A DNA stretch of 64,000 nucleotides from Bacillota bacterium (GTDB taxonomy: Bacteria > Bacillota > UBA4882 > UBA8346). This document shows, piece after piece, positions 43,865 through 52,737 of this stretch (position 1 is its first letter; each line of letters opens with the position of its first letter). The position numbers and the translations under genes were made by a program. Where the stretch lies: the NCBI GenBank assembly GCA_023426245.1, contig JAFABB010000030.1:186001-250000 (forward strand). Reading direction: 5' to 3'. The notes under the pieces are model-generated. The model saw only the letters and a program-made list of their open reading frames with translations, searched no databases and had not been told where the DNA came from.

Positions 43865-43896
43865 AAAAATTACCCGACAGGGTGAGTCTGCCGGGT
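43865..43896 (-). terminator. Terminator of the prophage late operon
   Basis: Minus strand ACCCGGCAG-loop-CTGTCGGGT (9 bp) followed by AATTTTTT, just after the last lysis-region gene. Confidence 0.8.
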
Positions 43897-43921
43897 TTTA
43901 AAATATAAACTTCGATACAAT

Positions 43922-44485
43922 TTAAAAATTACCTTCAACCCCAAATAATAATTTTGATTCCCGGTCAATCTCAACCCGACCAAACCCAATTAAATCGACA
44001 TTTTTGATTGTGGCTAACCTGAAATCTTTCTGGACGAATCCACCTATTCCGAGGCCGTCTTCTGTCGCCCCGGCATATAATCCAACATGCCAGGTTTTAA
44101 CCTCCGGATAAATGGTTTCCTTGACGTTATCATCAAACACCGTATCCACGGTTATCCGGTCTCCTTTTCTCTCCACGTTAGTAATGCCAGAAAATTGTAA
44201 ATCAATATGATTAGTCCTAATTTCACCTTGTACCGGAACACTCGCCACAAAATCACTGCTGCCCGTTTCATTGGTAATTTGATAGTTGCCTGATACTTTA
44301 TTCGTTTTATTATTATCACCGTCTTCCTGGCCAACTTTAGGCTTTTGAGAAGGTATCATGGCTTGACCGGTCATTTTCCCTGAGATGATCTTAGTTTTTT
44401 CCGGACCAGGCCGGGGCATAAATTTATAAAATAAAAAAGCCGTAATCACCGCGCCGATTACAGCCCCAAGGAGTATTTTTTTCAT
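43922..44485 (-). CDS. Lysis-region membrane protein, possible spanin-like
   Basis: 187 residues. One N-terminal membrane helix (ILLGAVIGAVITAFLFYKF), a polar linker (about 25-75), then a strand-rich domain ending LIGFGRVEIDRESKLLFGVEGNF, with a terminal Phe like an outer-membrane strand. It starts 1 base after the amidase gene, i.e. third in a holin-endolysin-X cassette. In phages of diderm hosts that place is held by spanins, which join inner and outer membranes. It has neither a lipobox nor a second helix, so spanin function is inference only. Confidence 0.5.
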   Translation of the reverse strand: MKKILLGAVIGAVITAFLFYKFMPRPGPEKTKIISGKMTGQAMIPSQKPKVGQEDGDNNKTNKVSGNYQITNETGSSDFVASVPVQGEIRTNHIDLQFSGITNVERKGDRITVDTVFDDNVKETIYPEVKTWHVGLYAGATEDGLGIGGFVQKDFRLATIKNVDLIGFGRVEIDRESKLLFGVEGNF

Positions 44486-44486
44486 G

Positions 44487-45002
44487 TTAACCTCCTAACA
44501 AATCTTGATAAAACCGGATCGGATCAAAGAGGTCCTTTCCGGGATTGGTTTTGCCGCCCAGGAAATCTTCCCAAAAGAACGGATCAAAGTGCCGCCTTAT
44601 CGGGTCATACTTGGAATGGGATTGAATATAATCTTTGGTCGCGGCAAACCCATACCGCCCACAGATATCATGAATTAAATCAAGTAGGTTTTGATATGTT
44701 TCAGGATGTAACGGTTCACAAGTTTCAATCCCGATTGCAAATTGATTGGCTCCTATGCAATGGTGGGCCCGTTCGTTCTCGGGGATGCACTGGATAATTT
44801 GGCCTCCATCCACAATATAGTGGGCCGAGGCATAGGTCTTCCGGGCCAACGGCGGATGATTCAAACTCTCGAAATAATCCCGGTTAACTTTAGCCGAAGT
44901 TCCGGGGTTGCCGGTCCGATGAACGATAATCATCCGGGGGACGATTGTATCCCCTGGCCGGTTCGGGCCAAGACTAAGCAAATTTTTTGTAATCTCTATC
45001 AT
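44487..45002 (-). CDS. N-acetylmuramoyl-L-alanine amidase (endolysin)
   Basis: 171 residues. Amidase_2/PGRP fold with zinc ligands in MIIVHRTGNPG, HYIVDGG and RRHFDP, plus AIGIETCEP. No signal peptide, so it relies on the holin for exit. Start overlaps the holin stop by 4 bases. Cleaves the stem peptide from muramic acid during phage lysis. Confidence 0.88.
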   Translation of the reverse strand: MIEITKNLLSLGPNRPGDTIVPRMIIVHRTGNPGTSAKVNRDYFESLNHPPLARKTYASAHYIVDGGQIIQCIPENERAHHCIGANQFAIGIETCEPLHPETYQNLLDLIHDICGRYGFAATKDYIQSHSKYDPIRRHFDPFFWEDFLGGKTNPGKDLFDPIRFYQDLLGG

Positions 45003-45460
45003 TGCCGCATCCCGCCTTTAATCTCGTTAAGTTTTCCTTGCAACACCTTTGTTAAACTATCAAGGATCGGAATAGTTACCTTATGCAAGTCGGCTATTTT
45101 TTTAGCGTTTTCGATAAGTGATATCGCTTCGGTGATAATGATATACCCCTCGATCAACGCTTGTACAAATGCTGCCATTGCTACAAGGCTACATAGATGC
45201 CCTAACGCTAGCAGACCGGCATAGACAAACATTTTTACCGCTCCGGCCCGGAGTTTTCCGGACTCAATTTTAAGTCCTGGGCATGCCCAAGCGTAATAGA
45301 TACCCGTGGCCCAATCAAAAGCCACTAAAGCCGCTACCGCTCCATAGGCTGGCCTAAAATCGCCATACAGAGCCGACACGCCCCAAATAAAAATCCCGGC
45401 TATGGTTTTCCATACCGGGAATTCCCAAAGGCGTCTAAAAAAATGTATAAACATGTCCAA
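44999..45460 (-). CDS. Phage holin (holin_4/TcdE type)
   Basis: 153 residues. TTG at 45460 lies 9 bases after GGAG; an ATG two codons later is possible. Three to four hydrophobic segments with ALVAFDWATGIYYAW and SGKLRAGAVKMFVYAG, the typical D-x-x-TG and GxxxK pattern. A C-terminal extension (about 105-153) is amphipathic. Forms the membrane hole that releases the amidase. Confidence 0.85.
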   Translation of the reverse strand: MDMFIHFFRRLWEFPVWKTIAGIFIWGVSALYGDFRPAYGAVAALVAFDWATGIYYAWACPGLKIESGKLRAGAVKMFVYAGLLALGHLCSLVAMAAFVQALIEGYIIITEAISLIENAKKIADLHKVTIPILDSLTKVLQGKLNEIKGGMRQ

Positions 45461-45484
45461 TCAAATCAGCTCCTTTTATAAATT

Positions 45485-45508
45485 AAAAAAACCGCCCTGG
45501 TGGACGGT
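45485..45508 (-). terminator. Terminator between tail and lysis genes
   Basis: Minus strand ACCGTCC-ACCA-GGGCGGT followed by TTTTTTT. Confidence 0.8.
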
Positions 45509-45588
45509 CATTTCTGATACTTGCAATTGGTGCATTTACCCTCTTCATCAAGCCGACTACCACATACTGGACAATAATTATTCGCCAC
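45508..45588 (-). CDS. 26-residue zinc-ribbon peptide
   Basis: GTG at 45588, 9 bases after GGAGG, overlapping the preceding gene by 11 bases. Cys pairs YCPVC and KCTNC make a minimal four-Cys zinc ribbon. A terminator follows directly. Confidence 0.6.
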   Translation of the reverse strand: MANNYCPVCGSRLDEEGKCTNCKYQK

Positions 45589-45940
45589 TCCTTACCGCCT
45601 CCATTGCTGCGTTATACTTTACAATCAAAGCTTGATAATCGGTTTGTATCGCGGTTGCACTCGCGGAATCACCAACTAATTGTGCCGCTGTATAAGCCTG
45701 TTTTAATTCCTCAAACTGTGGCAAATATTCGGCGTTTATAGTATCTTTGGTGACTGTCTCGACCGATTCCGAAAACTCCCCGGTTTCTGAGTCATAATTC
45801 CAGCCCTCTTGTATATCGATGCGACCGGTGATATCGACGAAAGTAATATCAGGGGCGAATCTGGATTTTAATTGCTCCATCGTTTCTTCGGTCTCGAAAA
45901 TCCAATGTGCTTTATTGTAAAGTATTTGAGATACTCTCAT
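45578..45940 (-). CDS. Tail-fibre-associated protein (XkdW-like)
   Basis: 120 residues between fibre and holin. FVDITGRIDIQEGWNYDSETGEF recalls the XkdW group of small proteins beside phage tail fibres, and the C-terminal half is helical. Role unknown, perhaps fibre assembly. Confidence 0.55.
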   Translation of the reverse strand: MRVSQILYNKAHWIFETEETMEQLKSRFAPDITFVDITGRIDIQEGWNYDSETGEFSESVETVTKDTINAEYLPQFEELKQAYTAAQLVGDSASATAIQTDYQALIVKYNAAMEAVRSGE

Positions 45941-45953
45941 TCGTTAAGCCTCC

Positions 45954-46307
45954 TTACCATTCAACTATTACAACACCGCTCGCGCCATTACAATAGGGGC
46001 TAACATTCCCATATCCGCCACTGCCATAGCCACCGGCGACATTTCGAAGGTTAACGTTCGTACTATAACGAGCTCCAACACCAAATAAGCTAAATCCGCC
46101 GTGATCAGGCGTTCCTGCTTCTCCGCCATCCCCCCCCGGTAGCACTGGCCCATTACCAGGCGAACCGCCTCCTCCGGGACAACTAAGATATGCCCCAAAT
46201 GAACTCGTACCTCCTGTTACACCGACTCCACCCCCAACACCAACTGTTATGCTAATGGTTTCATTCTGAATCACTGAAATTTTTTTCCGATAATACGCCG
46301 CCGCCAA
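45954..46307 (-). CDS. C-terminal half of a frameshifted tail fibre
   Basis: 117 residues in a different frame from the preceding gene and overlapping its end. Gly-rich, with AYYRKKISVIQNETISITVG and GGTSSFGAYLSCPGGGG, the typical end domain of glycine-rich phage tail fibres. It lacks its own ribosome site; see 46261-46992. Confidence 0.7.
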   Translation of the reverse strand: MAAAYYRKKISVIQNETISITVGVGGGVGVTGGTSSFGAYLSCPGGGGSPGNGPVLPGGDGGEAGTPDHGGFSLFGVGARYSTNVNLRNVAGGYGSGGYGNVSPYCNGASGVVIVEW

Positions 46308-46992
46308 AGCTTATTGCGCTGCCAGAGTTATAGTTCCCACCACCACCAGCCCCACATATAGTAATCCAAACAGCCGTGATACCTTCCGGGACGACAAATG
46401 ATCCGCTGGCTTCAAATAGCAGTATGCCGTGCGCTAACGCCCGTTTATCGACCAAAGTCCCAAGCCCCATATAGTTAAATGCAACATTTTTCCCAGCATC
46501 ATTGGAACTAAAAAGTATTAACCCGGTATTCCATTTAGTATCATCTGTGACTTGACATAAATAATCCGGCCAAAATTGACCGGATGAAGGTGTGCTTGAT
46601 ACTTCAATCATGCTGTTTTCAATATAAACCCTTGTGCCTATTAAATGCGTGCTTGCGACCGTACTGTTATATCCCCGCGTCACTGTCAAAACGTTTGACG
46701 ATATCCCCGTAACTTGCATCTGCTCGGCGTCAATTGTTATGACCTCATTTAACACGTGCCAAGACCCGTTTATAACTGTAATCGTTACCGCTGATGTCGA
46801 AGTAATTGCAGCGGCCAGAGTATCGACAATCCGCGCCGACATGGTTGACGGTGATGATTTCTGCGGAATTTCCACCAAACGCGTGCGGTATGGCGTTGTG
46901 CTGGGAATCGTAACAATTTCGCCCATAACCGCCACAGCGTCAACACTATCGGTAAAAGGATTAAGCCTATAATCATTTATTTCCTTGCCCAT
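46261..46992 (-). CDS. N-terminal half of a frameshifted tail fibre
   Basis: 243 residues ending VPEGITAVWITICGAGGGGN...GGGVLSEKNFSDSE. In related fibres the VPxGVT-VW-GAGGGG segment continues into the YYRKxIS-ETISVTVG domain, which here is in the next frame (45954-46307). Removing one G from the GGCGGCGGCG run near 46300 would restore one protein of about 340 residues. Mutation, programmed shift or sequencing error are all possible. Confidence 0.75.
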   Translation of the reverse strand: MGKEINDYRLNPFTDSVDAVAVMGEIVTIPSTTPYRTRLVEIPQKSSPSTMSARIVDTLAAAITSTSAVTITVINGSWHVLNEVITIDAEQMQVTGISSNVLTVTRGYNSTVASTHLIGTRVYIENSMIEVSSTPSSGQFWPDYLCQVTDDTKWNTGLILFSSNDAGKNVAFNYMGLGTLVDKRALAHGILLFEASGSFVVPEGITAVWITICGAGGGGNYNSGSAISFGGGVLSEKNFSDSE

Positions 46993-47003
46993 GCCATCAA
47001 CCC

Positions 47004-48224
47004 CTAACTATTGGAATCATTTAATTCTGCTAACGCGTCAGACGCCTTTTGAGCTTTAATTATCTGCTTGATATACTTATCTATCCGGGCCGGTTTCGCC
47101 CCTAAAGTCATTTCCATTGATACTCCATTGCCCCCGGAGAGGCTATAATTTACTTCTGTAACTTGATATTGATATTCCGCACCATCCGCCGTTGTAATGA
47201 CGGCTATCCCTTCTGGTTTAATATTTCGCTTTACGATTTCCGGGATACATTTACCAACCTTAGCCGAAACCGCCGCGTCCTTTTTTGCCGCTAAAGTAAC
47301 AGCCGCCCACCTCTCAACATCAGCGGCAGTAACTGCGGTTTCAGCCGTCAATACGTCTTCACGATAACCATATTTGGCAATACTCTCGGCATCCGAGAAC
47401 GGGATATAATTTCCATTCGAATCCTGATAATAATTACTACCGTCTTCCTGTTCTTCACCGTATTTGACATAAAAATAATTAACGACGTCGCTGGTATCTT
47501 CGGACGGTTCAAAAGTGAAAATATGCTGACCAACCCAAAGACGGGCCTTGTCATCGACCGTCGTCGCCCTTGGCTTGAAAAAGAACTCCTTAAGGTGATC
47601 TACCCCATAAACATAATCATCCGCATACTCGGCCAGAGTTTCCAAAACATCTTTCGCGGACTGGGCAACAAACTTTTGACCTGTTAATACAAAACCGGTA
47701 GCTACCACTTTATCGTTATTCCAGGTAATACCGGTTTTGGGCGATACATAATTTTTAATCAAGTCCATCACGGCATCCGAAACATCTACATTGGTCCAGG
47801 TCGTCATATTGATAATGATCTTGTCCAACTTTTCATAAAATCCGTAACCACTGACCTCTATGGTATCTGTCGTTCCTCCTGGCAGTGCCCTTTGCATTAC
47901 ATATCCTGTATATCGTGGAGTCTGTTCGCCATACATAAAAATCGATATCCGCTGATTCGTCGTAATCAATGACGCTGATTGCCGGTCCAGAGTAAGTTTA
48001 AATTCTCCGCATCCATTTTCAGTAAGCTTAAAATTAACACTCACCAAAGGCGAATTAAAGATATCACTTGCTAAATAGTTTTTTATCTGCCCTGCTGCAT
48101 CGTAAAGCGCAATATAAAAGGCGTCATCGATAATGGGATACGATACTGCTATAATGGTGTGTTCCCGAGTAGGCCCGGCAGCAACAAACCTGCCCGAGGA
48201 AGTTCTCCCGGCGACAAAGTTCAT
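47004..48224 (-). CDS. Tail baseplate protein (Gp37-like/siphovirus minor structural)
   Basis: 406 residues. Begins after Dit with zero gap. Has YTGYVMQRALPGGTTDTIEVSGYG in the N-terminal hub domain and a long C-terminal hub-like region (VTAADVERWAAVTLAA, YQYQVTEVNYSLSGGNG). Position and pattern match the ReqiPepy6 Gp37-like baseplate proteins that link Dit to the fibre. Confidence 0.7.
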   Translation of the reverse strand: MNFVAGRTSSGRFVAAGPTREHTIIAVSYPIIDDAFYIALYDAAGQIKNYLASDIFNSPLVSVNFKLTENGCGEFKLTLDRQSASLITTNQRISIFMYGEQTPRYTGYVMQRALPGGTTDTIEVSGYGFYEKLDKIIINMTTWTNVDVSDAVMDLIKNYVSPKTGITWNNDKVVATGFVLTGQKFVAQSAKDVLETLAEYADDYVYGVDHLKEFFFKPRATTVDDKARLWVGQHIFTFEPSEDTSDVVNYFYVKYGEEQEDGSNYYQDSNGNYIPFSDAESIAKYGYREDVLTAETAVTAADVERWAAVTLAAKKDAAVSAKVGKCIPEIVKRNIKPEGIAVITTADGAEYQYQVTEVNYSLSGGNGVSMEMTLGAKPARIDKYIKQIIKAQKASDALAELNDSNS

Positions 48225-48974
48225 TTAAATCCACCTCACCGGATAATCAATTTTTACGACGCAAGCGCCGCCTTGATAAGTAAAAATGTTATCCCCGGGT
48301 AATAGCCGCAAAAATGTTCCTGTAAAGTTATTTATAGTGTTGTTTCCGTCCAAAAGCACTGTTCCGTCAATGGTTGATATACGCAAAACACTATCTTGCC
48401 TGAAATTCGAATCGGCATAGTTTACAACCCGGTTACTATCGGTGTTATTGGTTAGTACAACCTGATCACAAAGCTCATTCGCCGTCATAGTGATAATAAC
48501 CGGAGTATCGGCGCTACCGGGATTGTTTACCGTGAATTGGTGATCTGTTTCGGTGATAACTTCAGTAAATGTTTCATCGGCGGACCTATAAAAGAACGGA
48601 TCGAGAGCCTTCAAGGTAATCGTCAATTCAGCCTTAACCAAGTAAAAGCCGTCGTAAAATTCTTCTTCAATTTGGCCGATACTTGAAATATTGATATACA
48701 TGTCATCGGTAATATACAATTGCTGATTCGGCCTTGAAAGATACCGTTTTAACTCGTTTACTTGGCTAAAATAATCACTCTGGTTCTGGCCATCAATAAA
48801 TATCCCAATCTCGATTTCGCGGGAATCCATTTTGTTGTCAGCTGTATTTATCCCGCCGTGCTGGAACATTTTTGAATCATCTGAATTTCGAAATTTAGCT
48901 TGAAGGCCATTTAACGCTGCATAGGTTGGTAATGTATAACTTACACCGTTTTTAATTAAATACACGTGCGTCAC
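48225..48974 (-). CDS. Distal tail protein (Dit)
   Basis: 249 residues. Directly after the tape measure gene. N-terminal YLIKNGVSYTLPTYAALNGLQ and mid YDGFYLVKAELTITLKALDPFFYR are typical of the phage tail family protein; the C-terminal galectin-like half ends LPGDNIFTYQGGACVVKIDY. Forms the ring at the tail tip. Confidence 0.78.
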   Translation of the reverse strand: MTHVYLIKNGVSYTLPTYAALNGLQAKFRNSDDSKMFQHGGINTADNKMDSREIEIGIFIDGQNQSDYFSQVNELKRYLSRPNQQLYITDDMYINISSIGQIEEEFYDGFYLVKAELTITLKALDPFFYRSADETFTEVITETDHQFTVNNPGSADTPVIITMTANELCDQVVLTNNTDSNRVVNYADSNFRQDSVLRISTIDGTVLLDGNNTINNFTGTFLRLLPGDNIFTYQGGACVVKIDYPVRWI

Positions 48975-51932
48975 CTACCCCATAAGCGCAAATTTTACCG
49001 CATTCCCCAGGTCCGTTTGTATCTCATCATAGTCAACTTTTGTATTGATGTCCCCGTAATTATATTGATTTACATTTGCGGTCGGACCACCAGAACCACC
49101 GAAACCATACTTTTCTAAGCGTTTCTTGCTTAGAGGAACAACAGCCTCTTTATAGTGTTTACTTTCACCGATTTCCGCGAGTGTTGGCCCGGTAGTAATG
49201 CCGCCTTTAGCTAAAGCCGGAACTGCCGCTAAAGCAGTACTTAAAGCGACTGTCGCCCCGATACCAACCATCGCTGGTACAGAGTTAGCCCCATAAGATG
49301 CTAATGACACCATAGCAGCGGCTACCGCCCAAGCGGCGGCTATTTCTGCTGCGGTACTTTCTGAAACTTTAGCAATCGTTTGAGTGGACACAACTGCCGC
49401 AGCTATCTGTACCGCAATCCCCGCGACCATTGCCGCCGTGACAGCCGCTTGAGATTGAACAGCGGCATCCGTTTTTTGATTATTATTACTAATCGTTATA
49501 CCAAATGCCTCGGCAACGACTTTAAGGGCTACCATTTCGATTTCTGCTGCAATAAAATTGGCTATCATATTAGCCAAAACTTGAGCTACATTCTCACCAA
49601 GATCTTCCCAAGCATCCTTTAATGATGAAGCTCCAGAAAGCACATCAGAGAAAAACGTTCCAATACTATCTCCCATACCCATAACGACTTGAGTCATGGT
49701 TGCAATAGCTGATTGATGCGTATTTTTCCAGGCCTCGTAATAAGCATCTAGGAATTGTTGCCTACCTTTTAAATCCTGTTCATCTAATGCTTGTTGCGAA
49801 GCCAACAAAGTTGTATAGTCTTTGATATTTCCGTCATTATACGCTTTATCAAGGTTTTCCTGGTATTTAGTTCTTGCGTAATGCAGGTCTTCGATCTCTT
49901 TATTTTTTTGCTTTTCAATCGTTACCTGTTCGGCTGCGATTTGCTTTGTAAAATCAACCATCCCGTCAGAGGTAGTCTCGAATTGGATGCCGTTTGCTTC
50001 CCAAGCCTTTTTGAACTCTTTTTGTTGATCTGCGGTTGATGTTTTGTACTCCGTAGCCCAATCGCGGTATTTGCGTTGCATTTCGTCGATCTTTTCAGCC
50101 GCATTACTTTCGATATCAAACTTCTGCTTATTAACGCCTTTTAAGTCGATACTTTCGACTGTTTTCTTATACTCATTAGCGCTATCGGTGACCTCATCCC
50201 AGATTTGGGCATTTTTTTTAAGTTCTTTTGCTTCATTACCAGATCCAGAATTTTGTACAAGCCCATCTGATGATACAGAAGTGGTGCCCGTAGTACTTGT
50301 TTTAGGAGTCGCAGCAATATCTTTCGTGGCTTTAACAATCTTATTGGCCTCTGAAGTGACGGCTTTTCCCGTATCCTTCCACGCTTGAGTTAAAGCCTCC
50401 TGTGCTGATTTACCCTCCAACTTTGCTTGCTCGGAAGCTTTTTTAACTTCCTCTAAAGAATCAGAGGCCTTAGAAACCCAAGAATTTACACTCGACGAAA
50501 CAGCCCCGCCAAAAATGTCGGCTATAGGCTGAATGGATTTCAAAAGCTTTAAAACCTTTTCGTCAACTATTTTAAGAATGTTGGCCCAGGCTTGTTTTGT
50601 CCAGCTTACGGCAATATCCCAAACAGCCTTAAATAATCGACTAAGAGGCTCCCAAGCTTTCACAATTACAAAAGCAATGGCCGCTGCTGCTGCCGCCGCC
50701 GCGACAAAGGGTAACAAAGGAGATATCGCAGCCCAAGCAGAGGCCGCAAATCCCACCATAACCGTCGACGCAGAGACTATTGCCGGAATAAGCGCTTGAA
50801 ATGATATCGCGGCAAGAGCCCCACCAAGGGCAATCAAGGCTGCTTTTGCAGTATATGCGATGATTTCAAATTTACCCAAATACTCAACAGCCGATGATAT
50901 TGGTTTCCAAAGCAACCAAATAGCTGCGGCAACCGCCGCGCCCACAACAATATATGGAATAAGTGGCCTCAAAGCTTGTACAGCATTGATTTGTAAAAGT
51001 TTTAATGCCGGAATTGCCGCCCCCGTTATCGCCCCGGCTAACGCGGTTATAGCGACCGAAGCCCCCGGGGGTACCATTTTTTCTAGAGTATCCCGAATCC
51101 CGATTGAATCAATCGACTTTTTAAACTCTACCAGGTAATCCCGGACTTTAATAAGAGTTTTATTTATTCCAAAAGCTTCGTCAATAGCCGGACCAATACC
51201 GGCTAGAATTTGTTCAGCACTTGAAACAATGGTATTCCAGACAATCGGCGTTTCATCGGCGATTTTATCCATAGAGCCTTTAAAATCTCTCTCCATGCCG
51301 GATATAATTGTTTTTACCGCCGCTGCCCCATTTAACATACCATTCTCGGCCATCTTTTGGACTTCCGCTACCGACTTTCCGGTAGCTTCAGATAAATACC
51401 GCCAACCTTGTACGTTATTTTCGGCCAACTGGTTCATTTCTTGCGCCGAAACCTTACCTTTCGCAGTCATCTGGGAAAGTGCAAGAACAATCCTATCAAT
51501 TCCTTCCTCGCCCTGGCCCAAAGCTGCACTCGCATCACCAATGGCTGTCAATGTAGGGATAACTTGATCCGCAGCGGTTCCTAAAGCCAATAACTTTTGA
51601 GCGCCTTTTGCATATGTATCGAAGCTAAAGGAAGATTTATCATCTAATGCTTTTAGATCGCCGATCATATCTTTGGCGGTTTCAGCGTTTCCGGTAAGAG
51701 TCTCAAACGCTTTTTGAGTCATCCGCAGCTTTCCGGCTAATCCAATACTAGCCACCCCTGCGGCTCCAATAGCCGCCGCAAAAACCCCGATTGCTGTAGC
51801 GGCTTTCCCTGATGCTTCCAAAGCTTCCGACCCAAAGGAACGTTTAATCTGCCGTTGTGACGCTTGCAATTCCTTGCGCAATCCCGAACCATCCCCGCCG
51901 ATTTTTACAAGCAACTCAGCTATTGTTGCCAT
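48975..51932 (-). CDS. Tail tape measure protein
   Basis: 985 residues. N-terminal TMP core with LRMTQKAFETLTGNAETA and MNQLAENNVQGWRYLSEATG, hydrophobic segments at about 300-430, then helical charged stretches and a C-terminal hydrophobic part. Sets tail length. Starts 17 bases inside the end of the gpT-like frame, as usual after tail chaperones. Confidence 0.9.
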   Translation of the reverse strand: MATIAELLVKIGGDGSGLRKELQASQRQIKRSFGSEALEASGKAATAIGVFAAAIGAAGVASIGLAGKLRMTQKAFETLTGNAETAKDMIGDLKALDDKSSFSFDTYAKGAQKLLALGTAADQVIPTLTAIGDASAALGQGEEGIDRIVLALSQMTAKGKVSAQEMNQLAENNVQGWRYLSEATGKSVAEVQKMAENGMLNGAAAVKTIISGMERDFKGSMDKIADETPIVWNTIVSSAEQILAGIGPAIDEAFGINKTLIKVRDYLVEFKKSIDSIGIRDTLEKMVPPGASVAITALAGAITGAAIPALKLLQINAVQALRPLIPYIVVGAAVAAAIWLLWKPISSAVEYLGKFEIIAYTAKAALIALGGALAAISFQALIPAIVSASTVMVGFAASAWAAISPLLPFVAAAAAAAAIAFVIVKAWEPLSRLFKAVWDIAVSWTKQAWANILKIVDEKVLKLLKSIQPIADIFGGAVSSSVNSWVSKASDSLEEVKKASEQAKLEGKSAQEALTQAWKDTGKAVTSEANKIVKATKDIAATPKTSTTGTTSVSSDGLVQNSGSGNEAKELKKNAQIWDEVTDSANEYKKTVESIDLKGVNKQKFDIESNAAEKIDEMQRKYRDWATEYKTSTADQQKEFKKAWEANGIQFETTSDGMVDFTKQIAAEQVTIEKQKNKEIEDLHYARTKYQENLDKAYNDGNIKDYTTLLASQQALDEQDLKGRQQFLDAYYEAWKNTHQSAIATMTQVVMGMGDSIGTFFSDVLSGASSLKDAWEDLGENVAQVLANMIANFIAAEIEMVALKVVAEAFGITISNNNQKTDAAVQSQAAVTAAMVAGIAVQIAAAVVSTQTIAKVSESTAAEIAAAWAVAAAMVSLASYGANSVPAMVGIGATVALSTALAAVPALAKGGITTGPTLAEIGESKHYKEAVVPLSKKRLEKYGFGGSGGPTANVNQYNYGDINTKVDYDEIQTDLGNAVKFALMG

Positions 51933-52206
51933 TGGCCCCGCCTCCTTTCAATCGTTGCTGGAATCGTGTTTTCAGATACTCTTCGTCGTCTTTTTTATTC
52001 CGCGTTTTAACCTTGGTGCGAATTGGTTTTAAAAGTTCTTTACCGGTAATTCGCCGTTTCAAGCTTTTTCCCGATATGTTCATCAATTGAGCGACAAAAT
52101 AGGCCGTCATGTCTTCTCGACGCTCCTGCCGCCACTGGTAACCATCCCATAACTGCAAAAACTCTCCCGGTTGAAGCCGTTCAAACTCCCAAGGCTTTAA
52201 TTCCAA
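51916..52206 (-). CDS. Tail chaperone gpT-like part, made by -1 frameshift
   Basis: 96 residues from the listed TTG but no ribosome site; the frame is open upstream to the gpG-like gene and is entered by the -1 shift at 52287-52293. WEFERLQPGEFLQLWDGYQW and the basic C-terminus match the T part of the G/GT chaperones that guide tail tube assembly around the tape measure. Confidence 0.82.
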   Translation of the reverse strand: MELKPWEFERLQPGEFLQLWDGYQWRQERREDMTAYFVAQLMNISGKSLKRRITGKELLKPIRTKVKTRNKKDDEEYLKTRFQQRLKGGGANGNNS

Positions 52207-52254
52207 AGGACCATAGGCTATTTCTTCAGCCCATTTAACCCAATCAACAAAAGA

Positions 52255-52293
52255 GGAGACGGTTTTTACTCCGTCTCCTTCTTCCCGTTTTTT
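52255..52293 (-). promoter_or_regulatory. Programmed -1 ribosomal frameshift signal
   Basis: Slippery heptamer A AAA AAC (52287-52293) in the correct phase near the end of the gpG-like gene, 8-base spacer, then an 8-bp perfect hairpin GGAGACGG/CCGTCTCC (52271-52278 with 52255-52262). A -1 slip joins the G frame to the T frame without a stop. Confidence 0.9.
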
Positions 52294-52640
52294 CTTTTCG
52301 GGGGCTCCGATTTGTCAGTCTCATCGTCGGCGGCTTCTATTTTGCCAAAAATACCGGTCGCGGCAATAGCTTTCACCAGAGGAACCGTGATATCGCTAAT
52401 CGAACCACCGTTTTCGATAAATTCTTCAATTTTATTGGCAAAAAGGTTTCTATCTGGTCGATAGTGTTGCTTCATCGCAATTGGCAAGGCAGTCAAACAA
52501 AAATTAACTCCTATATCTTGTTTAACTGCCACGTCGATAATTGAATGACCCAAAGCCTGTTCTAACTCGGCCAATCTCCCAATATCAAACATAAGGTATT
52601 GATTCGGTCCAAAAATCTCAAAAGGTACAGTCTTTTTCAT
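52266..52640 (-). CDS. Tail assembly chaperone gpG-like
   Basis: 124 residues. MKKTVPFEIFGPNQYLMFDIGRL opening and a helical body; ends KRKNGKKETE over the slippery site. Zero-frame product is the G protein; the -1 product is the GT fusion of about 235 residues. Lies between tail tube and tape measure genes, as in most siphoviruses. Confidence 0.85.
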   Translation of the reverse strand: MKKTVPFEIFGPNQYLMFDIGRLAELEQALGHSIIDVAVKQDIGVNFCLTALPIAMKQHYRPDRNLFANKIEEFIENGGSISDITVPLVKAIAATGIFGKIEAADDETDKSEPPKRKNGKKETE

Positions 52641-52700
52641 AGTTCAATCTCCTTAATTTTTTATTTATTTATCGCCTTTCGGCGTTTGTACTCTAATTTA

Positions 52701-52732
52701 AAAATCCCGGCAAACATAAAGCTCACCGGGAT
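52701..52732 (-). terminator. Terminator after the major tail protein gene
   Basis: Minus strand ATCCCGG-loop-CCGGGAT followed by TTTTA. Probably allows higher expression of the tail tube than of genes beyond. Confidence 0.75.
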
Positions 52733-52737
52733 AAAAC

